A stretch of DNA of 64,000 nt from Nordella sp. HKS 07 (GTDB taxonomy: Bacteria; Pseudomonadota; Alphaproteobacteria; Rhizobiales; Aestuariivirgaceae), in the NCBI RefSeq assembly GCF_011046735.1, contig NZ_CP049258.1:2436001-2500000 (forward strand), read 5' to 3'. Positions 53,149 through 62,666 of the stretch are shown piece by piece. Below the pieces are notes generated by a model. That model ran no database searches, was not told where the DNA came from, and was given only the letters and a program-made list of their open reading frames with translations. Position 1 is the stretch's first letter. Every line of letters starts with the position of its first letter. A program made the position numbers and the translations under genes.

Positions 53149-56088
53149 ATGTCCCAACATCGCCCCCTCAAATCCGGCGATCATGTCTATCTGATCGACG
53201 GCTCCGGTTATATTTTTCGCGCCTATCATGCCTTGCCGCCCTTGACGCGCAAGAGCGACGGCCTGCCTGTCGGCGCCGTCCAGGGCTTCTGCAACATGCT
53301 GTGGAAGCTGCTCAAGGACATGAAGGCGGGCGAAAAGCCCACGCACCTCGCGGTCATCTTCGACAAGTCGGAACAGACCTTCCGCAAGCGCATCTATCCC
53401 GACTACAAGGCGCACCGGCCCGATCCGCCGGCCGACCTCATCCCGCAATTCGGCCTCATCCGCCAGGCCACCCGCGCCTTCAACGTCGCCTGCGTCGAGC
53501 AGGATGATTTCGAGGCCGACGATCTCATCGCCACCTATGCGCGCCAAGCCGCCGAGGTCGGCGCCACGGTGCGCATCGTCTCCTCCGACAAGGACCTCAT
53601 GCAGCTCGTGCGCAAGGGCGTGGCGCTCTATGACACGATGAAGGATAAGGAACTCGGCGAGGCCGAGGTGCTGGAGAAGTTCGGCGTGGCGCCCGACAAG
53701 GTCATCGACGTCCAGGCGCTTGCCGGCGATTCGGTCGACAACGTGCCGGGCGTGCCGGGCATCGGGGTCAAGACCGGCGCCCAGCTCATCACCGAATATG
53801 GCTCGCTCGAGGATCTCCTGGCGCGCGCCGCCGAGATCAAGCAGCCGAAGCGGCGCGAAAGCCTCATCCAATATGCCGACCAGGCGCGCATCTCCAAGCA
53901 GCTCGTGACGCTCGAGCAGAATGTGCCGGTCGATCACAAGCTCGATACGTTCCTCGTCGACGAGCCCCGTGCCGCCGATCTGATCGGCTTTTGCAAGACG
54001 ATGGAATTCTCCTCGCTCATGCGTCGTGTCGCCGCCGATCTCGAGGCCGATGCGGCGGCGATCGAGGCCATCGCGGTCGAGATCAAGGGCTGGCCGCCCG
54101 AAGGCGTCGAGGGAGCGCCACCGCCCGCACCTGCTGCCGCGAGGCCTGCGGCCAAGGCGGAAAAGGCGAAGCCAGCCGCGGCTGCGCCTGCTGATGTGAA
54201 GCCCGTGCCCGGCGCCCTGGCGGAAAGGCTCCGCGCGCTCGCGGTCAAATATGATGACTATAAGACGGTCACGAGCAAGGATGCGCTCGAGCGCTGGGTC
54301 GAGCGCATCCGTGCGCAAGGTTACGTGGCGCTCGACACCCAGACGACCTCGCTCGATCCGATGCAGGCCAATGTCGCCGGCATCTCGCTCAGCGTCGATG
54401 CCGGCCAGGCCTGCTACATCCCGGTGGGCCACCGCACCAGCGACGGGCTCGATTTTTCAGGCAACGAGATCACGCAATTGGCGATCGCCGATGCCGTCTC
54501 GCTGCTCAAGCCGGTGCTGGAGGATCCGTCCATCCTCAAGATCGGTCAGAACCTGAAATACGATCTCCTGATCTTCCGCCGCCTCGGCATCGAGGTGGCC
54601 TCGATCGAGGACACGATGCTGATGTCCTATGCGCTCGAAAGCGGCCTCAACGGCCATGGCATGGAGGAATTGTCGGAGAAGCATCTCGGCCATAAGCCGA
54701 TCGCCTATAAGGAGGTCGCAGGGAGCGGCAAGAGTGGCGTCACCTTCGACAAGGTGCCGCTCGACCGCGCCACCCATTACGCCGCCGAGGATGCCGACAT
54801 CACCTTGCGCCTGTGGATGCTGTTCAAGGAGCGCCTGGCGCGCGAGCACAAGACCACCGTCTATCAGACGCTGGAGCGTCCGCTTGTTCCCGTGCTCGCC
54901 AATATGGAGCGCGAGGGCATTCTGGTCGACCGCGCCGTGCTGGCGCGCCTGTCGGGGGAATTCGCCGCTTCAGGCGCCGACATCGAGAAGCAGGTCTATG
55001 AGCTCGCCGGCGAGCGCTTCAATATCGGCTCGCCCAAGCAATTGGGCGACATCCTGTTTGGCCGCATGGGCCTGCCGGGCGGGCGCAAGACCGCGACGGG
55101 CGCCTGGAGCACCGATTCGGATGTGCTCGAGGATCTCGCTACGCAGGGCATCGAATTCGCCCGCAAGGTGCTCGATTGGCGGCAGCTCGCCAAACTGCGC
55201 TCGACCTATACGGATGCGTTGCCGAGCTTCATCAATCCCGACACGGGGCGCGTCCACACATCCTACGCGATGGCCGCGACCTCGACCGGGCGGCTCGCCT
55301 CGACTGATCCTAATCTGCAGAACATTCCGGTGCGCACCGAGGAGGGGCGGCGTATCCGCGCCGCCTTCATCGCGCCTAAAGGCGCCAAGCTTATCAGCGC
55401 CGATTACAGCCAGATCGAATTGCGCGTGCTGGCGCATGTCGCCGACATTCCGCAATTGCGAAAGGCTTTCGCCGACCGGCTCGACATCCATGCCATGACG
55501 GCATCGGAAATGTTCGGCGTGCCGGTGAAGGGCATGGATCCTCTGGTGCGCCGCCAGGCCAAGGCCATCAATTTCGGCATCATCTACGGCATCTCGGCCT
55601 TCGGCCTCGCCAACCAGCTCTCCATCTCGCGCGAGGAGGCGGGAAACTACATCAAGACCTATTTCCAGCGTTTCCCCGGCATCCGTGATTACATGGAGGA
55701 GACAAAGAAGCGGGCGCGCGAAAAAGGCTATGTCGAGACGATCTTCGGCCGGCGCTGCCATTTCCCGCGCATCACGTCGCCAAACGCTTCCGAACGTTCT
55801 TTCATGGAGCGCGCCTCGATCAACGCGCCGATCCAGGGGGCGGCGGCCGACATCATCCGCCGAGCCATGATCCGCATGCCGGCGGCTCTCGCCAAGGCCG
55901 GTCTCGGCGCCCGCATGCTGCTGCAGGTGCATGACGAGCTCATCTTCGAGGCGGTCGATGCCGAGATCGAGGCGGTGAAGGAGTTGGTGCGCGACGTGAT
56001 GGAGAAGGCGCCGGAACCGGCCGTCAAGCTCGCCGTGCCCCTGCAGGTCGATGCCCGCGCCGCCGACAACTGGGAAGCGGCGCATTGA
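53149..56088 (+). CDS. polA: DNA polymerase I
   Basis: 979 residues from ATG 53149 (a GTG at 53134 with a GAGAGAG site is an alternative). 5'-3' flap nuclease (~1-290, V-Y-L-I-D-G-S-G-Y-I-F-R-A-Y-H), a linker rich in Ala/Pro/Lys (~325-355), 3'-5' exonuclease domain (~375-560) and polymerase (~570-979) with motif A D-Y-S-Q-I-E-L-R, motif B R-R-Q-A-K-A-I-N-F-G and motif C Q-V-H-D-E-L. In the exonuclease, motif I is A-L-D-T-Q-T-T-S-L-D, with Gln in place of the catalytic Glu; N-L-K-Y-D and Y-A-A-E-D-A-D are intact. It acts in repair and Okazaki fragment processing. Confidence 0.95.
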   Translation: MSQHRPLKSGDHVYLIDGSGYIFRAYHALPPLTRKSDGLPVGAVQGFCNMLWKLLKDMKAGEKPTHLAVIFDKSEQTFRKRIYPDYKAHRPDPPADLIPQFGLIRQATRAFNVACVEQDDFEADDLIATYARQAAEVGATVRIVSSDKDLMQLVRKGVALYDTMKDKELGEAEVLEKFGVAPDKVIDVQALAGDSVDNVPGVPGIGVKTGAQLITEYGSLEDLLARAAEIKQPKRRESLIQYADQARISKQLVTLEQNVPVDHKLDTFLVDEPRAADLIGFCKTMEFSSLMRRVAADLEADAAAIEAIAVEIKGWPPEGVEGAPPPAPAAARPAAKAEKAKPAAAAPADVKPVPGALAERLRALAVKYDDYKTVTSKDALERWVERIRAQGYVALDTQTTSLDPMQANVAGISLSVDAGQACYIPVGHRTSDGLDFSGNEITQLAIADAVSLLKPVLEDPSILKIGQNLKYDLLIFRRLGIEVASIEDTMLMSYALESGLNGHGMEELSEKHLGHKPIAYKEVAGSGKSGVTFDKVPLDRATHYAAEDADITLRLWMLFKERLAREHKTTVYQTLERPLVPVLANMEREGILVDRAVLARLSGEFAASGADIEKQVYELAGERFNIGSPKQLGDILFGRMGLPGGRKTATGAWSTDSDVLEDLATQGIEFARKVLDWRQLAKLRSTYTDALPSFINPDTGRVHTSYAMAATSTGRLASTDPNLQNIPVRTEEGRRIRAAFIAPKGAKLISADYSQIELRVLAHVADIPQLRKAFADRLDIHAMTASEMFGVPVKGMDPLVRRQAKAINFGIIYGISAFGLANQLSISREEAGNYIKTYFQRFPGIRDYMEETKKRAREKGYVETIFGRRCHFPRITSPNASERSFMERASINAPIQGAAADIIRRAMIRMPAALAKAGLGARMLLQVHDELIFEAVDAEIEAVKELVRDVMEKAPEPAVKLAVPLQVDARAADNWEAAH

Positions 56089-56098
56089 AGGTAATTAC

Positions 56099-56121
56099 CC
56101 TCCCTACAAGGGGGAGGGAAC
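56099..56121. repeat. Hairpin after polA
   Basis: CCCTCCCT and GGGGGAGGG arms around ACAA, ten bases after the polA stop; possible terminator between convergent polA and the DinB-like gene, and similar to dispersed CCCTCC/GGAGGG elements. Confidence 0.5.
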
Positions 56122-56157
56122 TCGGTCATGCAAATTCGCGAGAATGATCGTCACCCT

Positions 56158-56724
56158 TCACCTTGCCCCCCATCTCTGACCCCTCTTCGCAAGGGAGTGA
56201 TGCACCATCTCCTCCAATCCCGGCAGGCCGAGAATATCGGTCACGCCCACATCCTCGCCGGCCTGCGTCAGAAGCGTCGTGACCTGGCCGCGATGATGGA
56301 TCTGGTGGTTGAACATCTGGATCACCAGGAGGGCGGCGGGGAAGGTGAACTCGACATCGCCCTTCAGCGTCTTGAAGGTGAAAGGCCGCGCCAGCCATTC
56401 CTCCTCGAGCGTATTCGCCCAGTTGACGATCTCGAGATCGAGCGCATCGCGCGACTGGCGCAGGTTGGCGAGATCCTCATGCAACAGGACGTTGCTCTCG
56501 CCGCTGACGCGCGACCGGCCGTCCTTGAAGCGGCCCAGCCAGACCAGATCGGCGAATAGAAGATGATTGAGCGTGCCGAGAATCGATTTGAAGAAGGCGC
56601 CGCGGTCGCGCGCGATCTCTTCCCTCGGCAGACGCGCCGCGGCGTCATAGACCTTGCCGTTCATCCAGCCATTATAGCCGGCCATGCTCACGAGATAGGG
56701 ATGTGTGATCGGCGCGATGGTCAT
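56158..56724 (-). CDS. DinB-family putative metal-dependent protein
   Basis: 188 residues from ATG 56722-56724. DinB four-helix fold: N-G-K-V-Y-D-A-A-A-R-L, I-L-G-T-L-N-H-L-L-F-A-D-L-V-W (first His ligand), and M-F-N-H-Q-I-H-H-R-G-Q-V-T-T-L-L (two His ligands), giving the usual three-His metal site. DinB-like proteins include thiol-dependent hydrolases and transferases; exact function unknown. Divergent from the SDR gene. Confidence 0.87.
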   Translation of the reverse strand: MTIAPITHPYLVSMAGYNGWMNGKVYDAAARLPREEIARDRGAFFKSILGTLNHLLFADLVWLGRFKDGRSRVSGESNVLLHEDLANLRQSRDALDLEIVNWANTLEEEWLARPFTFKTLKGDVEFTFPAALLVIQMFNHQIHHRGQVTTLLTQAGEDVGVTDILGLPGLEEMVHHSLAKRGQRWGAR

Positions 56725-56818
56725 GTCGGGTCGTCCTCCCGGATGAAGCTTGCCATGACGGCGGCTTTCGCTGTAACCAACGGACCCCCCACTATACATC
56801 ATACAATTGGGAGCAGTC

Positions 56819-57571
56819 ATGACAGCGGCTATCTATCCGAGCCTCAAGGGCAAGACCGTCTTCATCACCGGCGGCGCCATGGGCATCGGCGCGGCCTTCG
56901 TCGAGGAATTTGCCAAGCAGGGCGCGAAAGTGGCCTTTGTCGACATCGCGAGCGAGCCGGGCGAGGCGTTGAAAGCGCGGCTCACCGGCGAGGTCTGGTT
57001 CGGCCAATGCGACGTCACCGACATCAAGGCGTTGCAAGCGGCGATCGCCGAAGCCGCGCGCGTGCTGGGGCCAATCACTATCCTCATCAACAATGCCGCT
57101 CACGACGAGCGCCATGCCTGGGACAAGATGACACCAGACTACTGGGACCAGCGCATTGCCATCAACATCAAGCATCAGTTCTTCGCCGCCCAGGCCATAA
57201 TACCGATGATGCAGAAGGCGGGCGGCGGCTCGATCATCAATCTCGGCTCCACCTCGTGGAAGATCGGCCAGGGCGGCATGGCCGCCTATACGGCGTCGAA
57301 ATCGGGCGTCACCGGCCTGACCCGGTCGCTGGCGCGCGATCTCGGTCCCGACAACATTCGCGTCAACACCATCTCACCCGGCTGGATCATGACTGAGCGC
57401 CAGTTGAAACTCTGGGTCACGCCCGAGGGCGAGAAGGAGATCATGAAACACCAGTGCCTCAAGCGGAAACTCTATCCGATCGACATCGCCCGCATGGCGC
57501 TGTTCCTCGCTTCCGACGAGGCGTCGGGCTGCACCAATCAGGATTTCACCGTCGACGGCGGGTGGGTGTAG
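56819..57571 (+). CDS. Short-chain dehydrogenase/reductase (SDR)
   Basis: 250 residues from ATG 56819; an upstream in-frame TTG is less likely. Cofactor site T-G-G-A-M-G-I-G, N-N-A-A, catalytic Ser in L-G-S-T-S-W, and Y-T-A-S-K. S-P-G-W-I-M-T-E and D-G-G-W-V are typical. Because an aldose epimerase and a sugar-acid dehydratase lie just downstream on the other strand, it probably oxidises an aldose to its lactone, but the substrate is an inference. Confidence 0.88.
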   Translation: MTAAIYPSLKGKTVFITGGAMGIGAAFVEEFAKQGAKVAFVDIASEPGEALKARLTGEVWFGQCDVTDIKALQAAIAEAARVLGPITILINNAAHDERHAWDKMTPDYWDQRIAINIKHQFFAAQAIIPMMQKAGGGSIINLGSTSWKIGQGGMAAYTASKSGVTGLTRSLARDLGPDNIRVNTISPGWIMTERQLKLWVTPEGEKEIMKHQCLKRKLYPIDIARMALFLASDEASGCTNQDFTVDGGWV

Positions 57572-57619
57572 CAAACACGCTGAAGCTGGAGCTGCAAGTG
57601 TAGACTGCGCAGCCACTCC

Positions 57620-57727
57620 ACTCCGTCATGGCCGGGCTTGACCCGGCCATCCAGGCTTAACGTCGTTCGGCCGTTAGACGGATAGGCTGGATCGCCGCCT
57701 CGAGGGCGGCCATAACGGGCGGAGAGG
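57620..57727. repeat. Dispersed palindromic intergenic element
   Basis: CTCCGTCATGGCCGGG...CCCGGCCATCC near 57621-57652 forms a strong hairpin (ATGGCCGGG/CCCGGCCAT), and GGCCATAACGGGCGGAG at the far end mirrors the start. This is the CTCCGTCATGGCCGG-type element that is widespread in Hyphomicrobiales and occupies the space between convergent genes, where it may also terminate transcription. Confidence 0.7.
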
Positions 57728-58729
57728 TCACCCCACCCTGAACCGCCACTCGATGCGGTGGCGATAGGTCTCGCCGGGTGCGAGCAGGGCTGCGGGGAAG
57801 GACGGCTGATTAGGCGCATCCGGCCAGTTCTGCGGCTCGAGCGCGACCGAGCCAAAACGCCGCAAAGACTGGCCCTTTTTGCCCTTGAAGCCCGGCCCGT
57901 GATGGCCGGCCGTATAGAGCTGCAACCCGGGCTCGGTGGTGAAGAGGTCGAAAGCGCGACCCGCGGCCGACAAGGTTGCGGCGTGATGCAGCGTGTGACG
58001 CTCGCCTTCCAGGCAGAAATTGCTGTCAAAGCCGGTGCCGTCGGCCAAAGCCTCTTCGAGCAATGTCGGCTCGCGGAAATCGTAATTTGTACCGGAGACG
58101 AAACTGATGGCGCCCGTCGGGATCAGCTCCGCATTGGTCGGCGTCCAGGTCTGGGCTGATAGCTCCAGATAGTGGTCGGCCACCGTCTCCGCCCCCGACA
58201 GATTCCAGTAGGCGTGATTGGTGAGATTGACGATGGTGGCTTCGCTGGTCGTCGCCTCGAGCTCGCAGATGAGCGTCGGCCCGTCGAAGCGATAGACGCA
58301 GCGCACGCTCAGTTCGCCCGGATAGCCTTCATCGCCATCGGGCGACGCCAGCGAGAAGACGAGCGTATCCTCGACGATCTCCGCCGCCCAGTTCCTGCGG
58401 TGGAACGCCATCGTCCCGCCATGCAGATGATTGGGCGGCTCGTTGACGGTCAGCTGATGCGTCTTGCCGGCGATGACGGCATGTCCCTTCCTGATGCGAT
58501 TGGCGAAGCGTCCGCAGATGGCCCCGGCATATACTTCGCTCTCGAGTATGTCCTCGATGCGCTCAGGCCCCGCCACGGCATCGAAGCCATCCGGGAATTC
58601 GAGTGCCAACAGCCGTGCACCCACCGCGTTGAATGTCGCGCGGAAGCCGGCATCGCTGACGCTCTCGAAATTGCGCGCCGCCTCGCCCGCGAAGCTCCCC
58701 GGCTCGAGCTCGGCGAGGCGGGCCGGCAT
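57728..58729 (-). CDS. Aldose 1-epimerase (mutarotase)
   Basis: 333 residues; the ATG (58727-58729) overlaps the dehydratase stop as ATGA. GalM-type marks: A-I-C-G-R-F-A-N-R-I, N-H-L-H-G-G, catalytic His in L-T-N-H-A-Y-W-N-L and catalytic Glu in V-A-L-E-P-Q-N-W-P-D. It interconverts sugar anomers so that a pyranose dehydrogenase gets its preferred form. Second gene of the dehydratase operon. Confidence 0.9.
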   Translation of the reverse strand: MPARLAELEPGSFAGEAARNFESVSDAGFRATFNAVGARLLALEFPDGFDAVAGPERIEDILESEVYAGAICGRFANRIRKGHAVIAGKTHQLTVNEPPNHLHGGTMAFHRRNWAAEIVEDTLVFSLASPDGDEGYPGELSVRCVYRFDGPTLICELEATTSEATIVNLTNHAYWNLSGAETVADHYLELSAQTWTPTNAELIPTGAISFVSGTNYDFREPTLLEEALADGTGFDSNFCLEGERHTLHHAATLSAAGRAFDLFTTEPGLQLYTAGHHGPGFKGKKGQSLRRFGSVALEPQNWPDAPNQPSFPAALLAPGETYRHRIEWRFRVG

Positions 58730-60525
58730 CAGTGATTGTCGCGCGGCAGGCCCTTGGACTGCGCGATCTTCTGATATTTGACGGCCGGCTTCAGCACCAT
58801 GCCTTCCGACAGTTGCTCGACATTGGCGCGGAAGATCTCCTGCCAGGGCGTCTGACTTTCGGGAATCTTGGTGTAGCCGCCATTGGCCTTGAGCGCGGCG
58901 CGCCGCTTCTCCAGCTCCTCCTTCGAGATCAGGATGTCGGCAGTGCCCTTGTTGAGATCGATGCGCACCCGGTCGCCGTCCTTGAGCAGCGCCAGACCGC
59001 CGCCCGCCGCTGCCTCGGGCGAGGCATTGAGGATCGAAGGCGAGCCCGACGTGCCGGACTGCCGCCCGTCGCCGACGCAAGGCAGCGAATGCACGCCCTT
59101 CTTTAGAAGCGCGCCAGGCGCCCGCATATTGACGACTTCCGCCGCACCCGGATAGCCGAGCGGCCCGGTGCCGCGCATGAACAGGATCGTGTGCTCATCG
59201 ATGCCGAGTTTCGGATCGTCGATGCGCTTGTGATAGTCCTCAGGCCCGTCGAAAACGATCGCCTTGGCCTCGAAGGCATTGGGATCCTTGGGGTCGGAGA
59301 GATAGCGCTCGCGGAATTCGTCCGAGATCACGCTCGTCTTCATGATCGCCGCGTCGAAGAGATTGCCTTTCAGCATCTTGAAGCCGGCATGCTTCTTGAT
59401 CGGCGCGTCATACGCTTTGATCACGTCGCGGTTCGAGGAGAATTTGCCCGTGCAGTTCTCACCGATCGTCTTGCCATTGACGGTGAGCGCGTCCGCATGA
59501 ATGCGCTTCGCCTTGATGAGCTCGGCGACGACGGCGGGCACACCGCCGGCGCGATGATAGTCCTCGCCCAGATATTCGCCGGCCGGCTGCAGATTGACGA
59601 GCAGCGGAATGTCATAGCCGTGCTTTTCCCAGTCGGCTACATTGAGCTCGACGCCGATATGGCGGGCGATGGCGTTGAGGTGGATCGGGCAGTTGGTCGA
59701 GCCGCCGATCGCCGAATTGACCGCGATGGCGTTCTCGAACGCCTTGCGGGTGAGAATCTTGGCGGGTGTCAGGTCTTCGCGCACCATGTCGACGATGCGC
59801 CGGCCGGTATGATAGGCGATCTGGCCGCGCTCGCGATAGGGCGCCGGGATCGCGGCATTCCCGGGCAGCGTCATGCCGAGCGCTTCGGCGAGCGAGTTCA
59901 TCGAGGTCGCCGTGCCCATCGTGTTGCAGAAGCCGGTCGAGGGCGCGGAGGAGGCGACGAGTTCGACGAAACCTTCGTGGTCGATGTCGCCGGTGGCGAG
60001 AAGCTCGCGCGCCTTCCACATGATCGTGCCCGAGCCGGTGCGCTGTCCGTTGTACCAGCCATTGAGCATGGGGCCGGAAGACAGCGCGATGGCCGGGATA
60101 TTGACGGTCGCCGCCGCCATGAGCGCCGCCGGTGTCGTCTTGTCGCAACCGATGGTCAGCACCACGCCGTCGATCGGATAGCCGAACAGGACCTCGACCA
60201 GGCTCAGATAGGAGAGGTTGCGGTCGAGCATCGCGGTCGGCCGCTTCAGCGTCTCTTGGATCGGATGGATCGGGAATTCCAGCGGCACGCCGCCCGCCGC
60301 GGTGATGCCGTCGCGCACGCGCTTGGCGAGCTCGAGATGCGCCCGGTTGCAGGGCGCGATATCGGATCCCGTCTGCGAGATGCCGATGATCGGCTTGCCG
60401 GACTGCAACTCCTCGCGGGTGAAGCCGAAATTGAGCTGGCGCTCGAGATAGAGCGCCGTCATGTCGATATTGTCGGGATTGTCGAACCAGGCCTGGGACC
60501 TGAGGCGGAGCGGTGATTTTTTCAT
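58729..60525 (-). CDS. IlvD/Edd-family sugar-acid dehydratase (arabonate/xylonate type)
   Basis: 598 residues from ATG 60523-60525. Three cysteines for the iron-sulfur cluster are seen: [21 protein letters not shown] and [13 protein letters not shown]. The G-T-S-G-S-P-S-I region holds the catalytic Ser. The start S-Q-A-W-F-D-N-P is that of pentonate dehydratases such as L-arabonate or D-xylonate dehydratase rather than IlvD itself. It converts an aldonate to a 2-keto-3-deoxy acid in a non-phosphorylating pathway. First gene of its operon. Confidence 0.88.
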   Translation of the reverse strand: MKKSPLRLRSQAWFDNPDNIDMTALYLERQLNFGFTREELQSGKPIIGISQTGSDIAPCNRAHLELAKRVRDGITAAGGVPLEFPIHPIQETLKRPTAMLDRNLSYLSLVEVLFGYPIDGVVLTIGCDKTTPAALMAAATVNIPAIALSSGPMLNGWYNGQRTGSGTIMWKARELLATGDIDHEGFVELVASSAPSTGFCNTMGTATSMNSLAEALGMTLPGNAAIPAPYRERGQIAYHTGRRIVDMVREDLTPAKILTRKAFENAIAVNSAIGGSTNCPIHLNAIARHIGVELNVADWEKHGYDIPLLVNLQPAGEYLGEDYHRAGGVPAVVAELIKAKRIHADALTVNGKTIGENCTGKFSSNRDVIKAYDAPIKKHAGFKMLKGNLFDAAIMKTSVISDEFRERYLSDPKDPNAFEAKAIVFDGPEDYHKRIDDPKLGIDEHTILFMRGTGPLGYPGAAEVVNMRAPGALLKKGVHSLPCVGDGRQSGTSGSPSILNASPEAAAGGGLALLKDGDRVRIDLNKGTADILISKEELEKRRAALKANGGYTKIPESQTPWQEIFRANVEQLSEGMVLKPAVKYQKIAQSKGLPRDNH

Positions 60526-60672
60526 GTCATACAAATAGCACGATCCCCCCGGCCGGATGCAAGCAGGGAAATATCCCGCAAGCGCGTCTTCAGGGCGCAG
60601 GGGCACGGCGGTGCGCGCGCCAGGTGTGGTCCCCCTTGGCGCGGCCGAGCGGGCCCGCTATGCACTGGTCCC

Positions 60673-61581
60673 ATGAAAAACTTCGCCGACGAACTCTTCA
60701 CCTTGCGCGACCTGCTGCGCTTCGCCGTCAGCCGTTTCAACGAGGCGGGCCTGGCCTTCGGCCAGGGCACCACCGGAGCGGTCGATGAGGCGGCCTTCCT
60801 CATCCTCGAAAGCCTGCATTTGCCGGTCGACGACATCAATCCGTGGGCCGAGGCCCGTCTCACGCTCCCTGAGCGCGAACTGCTCCTGACGCGCATCGAG
60901 GAGCGCGTGGCGCGGCGCATGCCGTCCGCCTATCTCACCGGCAAGGCCTATATCCAGGGCGTGCCGTTCCACGTCGATGAACGCGTCATCGTGCCGCGCT
61001 CCTTCATCGGCGAGCTGCTGTTCTCCGACCTCTTCGGCGGCGACGGATTCACCCTGGTGCCCGACACCTCCGCGGTGGGGCGTGTGCTCGATCTGTGCAC
61101 CGGGTCCGGCTGCCTCGCCATCCTGGCGGCGCGGGTTTTCCCCAATGCCGAGGTCGATGCGGTCGAATTGTCGCCGCAGGCCATAGAGGTGGCGCGCCAG
61201 AATATCGAGGAGTCCGGCTTCGCCGACCGCCTCAATCTCTTCCAGGGCGACCTGTTCCAGCCGGTGGCCGAGGAGCGCTACGACCTCATCATCACCAACC
61301 CACCCTATGTCGACGCCGAGGCGATGGATGAGCTGCCGCCGGAATTCCGCCATGAGCCGGCCATGGCGCTCGACGGTGGCGAGGACGGGCTCGACATCGT
61401 GCGCCGCATCCTGGCCGAGGCGCCACGCCATCTCAATCCCAGCGGCGGGCTTCTCTGCGAGATCGGCCGCGGCCGCGAGATCCTGGAAGACGACTATCCC
61501 GAACTCGAATTCTTCTGGCTAGACACCGAGGAAAGCGAAGGCGAGGTCTTCTGGCTCACCGCCGACAAGTTCGGTCGCTAG
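60673..61581 (+). CDS. prmB: 50S ribosomal protein L3 glutamine methyltransferase
   Basis: 302 residues. PrmB marks: V-P-R-S-F-I-G-E-L-L (the PrmB-specific variant of the PrmC V-P-R-x-x-T motif), SAM site V-L-D-L-C-T-G-S-G-C-L-A, and the glutamine-modifying N-P-P-Y-V-D. It methylates a glutamine of ribosomal protein L3. Divergent from the dehydratase with a 147-base gap that should hold both promoters; stop TAG lies at the edge of a REP-like element. Confidence 0.92.
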   Translation: MKNFADELFTLRDLLRFAVSRFNEAGLAFGQGTTGAVDEAAFLILESLHLPVDDINPWAEARLTLPERELLLTRIEERVARRMPSAYLTGKAYIQGVPFHVDERVIVPRSFIGELLFSDLFGGDGFTLVPDTSAVGRVLDLCTGSGCLAILAARVFPNAEVDAVELSPQAIEVARQNIEESGFADRLNLFQGDLFQPVAEERYDLIITNPPYVDAEAMDELPPEFRHEPAMALDGGEDGLDIVRRILAEAPRHLNPSGGLLCEIGRGREILEDDYPELEFFWLDTEESEGEVFWLTADKFGR

Positions 61582-61627
61582 AGCATCGGACCGAAAAGTG
61601 CGCAGCGGTTTTCGGATAATCCGATGC
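61580..61627. repeat. REP-like element after prmB
   Basis: GCATCGGA (61583-61590) pairs with TCCGATGC (61620-61627), and inside CCGAAAA (61591-61597) with TTTTCGG (61609-61615). This is the canonical form of the AGAGCATCGGACCGAAAAG element known from many Hyphomicrobiales, related to the two copies around 22.7 and 23.5 kb. It separates convergent genes. Confidence 0.85.
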
Positions 61628-61655
61628 GCCAATCAAGAATGAGCGTGAGGTCTGA

Positions 61656-62531
61656 TCAGACCGCCTTGCGCAAGCCACGTCCACTCGGCGTTTTGCCGAA
61701 GCTCTGTCGATAGCGTCGCGCGAAATGCGACCGTGAGGCATAGCCTGCGGCTTCGGCCGCGCCAAGGCTCGATGCGCCGGCCGCAAGCGCCGCCTGTCCG
61801 GCCCGAAGGCGTTCCTGGCGGAGGATGGCTCGGAACGAACTGCCCTCTTGTGCAAGCCTGCGGCGCAAGGTCGAGGCGCCGAGACCGACCTCGCGGGCCA
61901 TGCGCGCGACGGACCATTCTTGCGACGGCGAGCTGCTGATCAACCACGCCACCTCCTCGTGAAGCGGTGCGCTGAACAAAGACCGCGCTGAGGGCAACGG
62001 GCGCAGCAGCGTCAGCACCTCTCTAAGGCGCAGCGCCTGCACCGCCTCGCTCATCTCTTCGGCGCGGATCGTCGTGGCGGCGTGGCTCAGCGCCTCGACC
62101 AGATCGTCCGTCAGCGTGACGCCGAAAGCGCGCGATACAGCCTCGCGACGGAGCCTTTCGGCCAGCGTCAGGGGTGGCACCCCTTCGGGCAGTTTCGGCA
62201 CTTCGAGGATGAGCGATTCATAGACGCCGCCATCGCCCGGAATGTTCACGACATCCATCGGCACATCGCGCGGCAGGACGATCACTGAGCCCGGTTGAAA
62301 TGCCTGGCTCACATCGCCGAGCCACACTTCCTTCCGCCCCCTGAGCACGATGCCGATCAGCGGATGCGGCAGTTTGATCGCGGCGAGCCTTTCGCGCTTG
62401 AGCGCGCAATAAGAGAAAAGATTGCGGGCATGGCTGTGGACGCCGGAAGCGGCAGGCGCCCGGAAATCTTCGAGGCGTGCCAGCAGGCGCCGGCGCAGAC
62501 GGTCGCCCGGCGAGGTTTGATGGATGTTCAT
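61656..62531 (-). CDS. AraC-family transcriptional regulator
   Basis: 291 residues: an N-terminal cupin-like AraC_N domain (~30-170, I-V-L-R-G-R-K-E-V-W-L-G and I-V-L-P-R-D-V-P) and a C-terminal double helix-turn-helix (~190-290, A-R-E-V-G-L-G-A-S-T-L-R-R-R-L, then G-Y-A-S-R-S-H-F-A-R-R-Y-R-Q-S-F-G-K-T-P). It is divergent from the metallo-hydrolase gene, a frequent arrangement in which AraC activates the neighbour. Confidence 0.9.
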   Translation of the reverse strand: MNIHQTSPGDRLRRRLLARLEDFRAPAASGVHSHARNLFSYCALKRERLAAIKLPHPLIGIVLRGRKEVWLGDVSQAFQPGSVIVLPRDVPMDVVNIPGDGGVYESLILEVPKLPEGVPPLTLAERLRREAVSRAFGVTLTDDLVEALSHAATTIRAEEMSEAVQALRLREVLTLLRPLPSARSLFSAPLHEEVAWLISSSPSQEWSVARMAREVGLGASTLRRRLAQEGSSFRAILRQERLRAGQAALAAGASSLGAAEAAGYASRSHFARRYRQSFGKTPSGRGLRKAV

Positions 62532-62666
62532 GGGCGGATGTTAGCGCGGAGCGCCGCCGCGAAAAACCGGGCAAGTGAGCGTTTCGGGCTCGTCCTTTGG
62601 CGTTTCGGGGCCACCCGGGAGGCCCTTTGCCGTCAGACTGCCGGCGACGTTCCAGAGGAGATCCTG

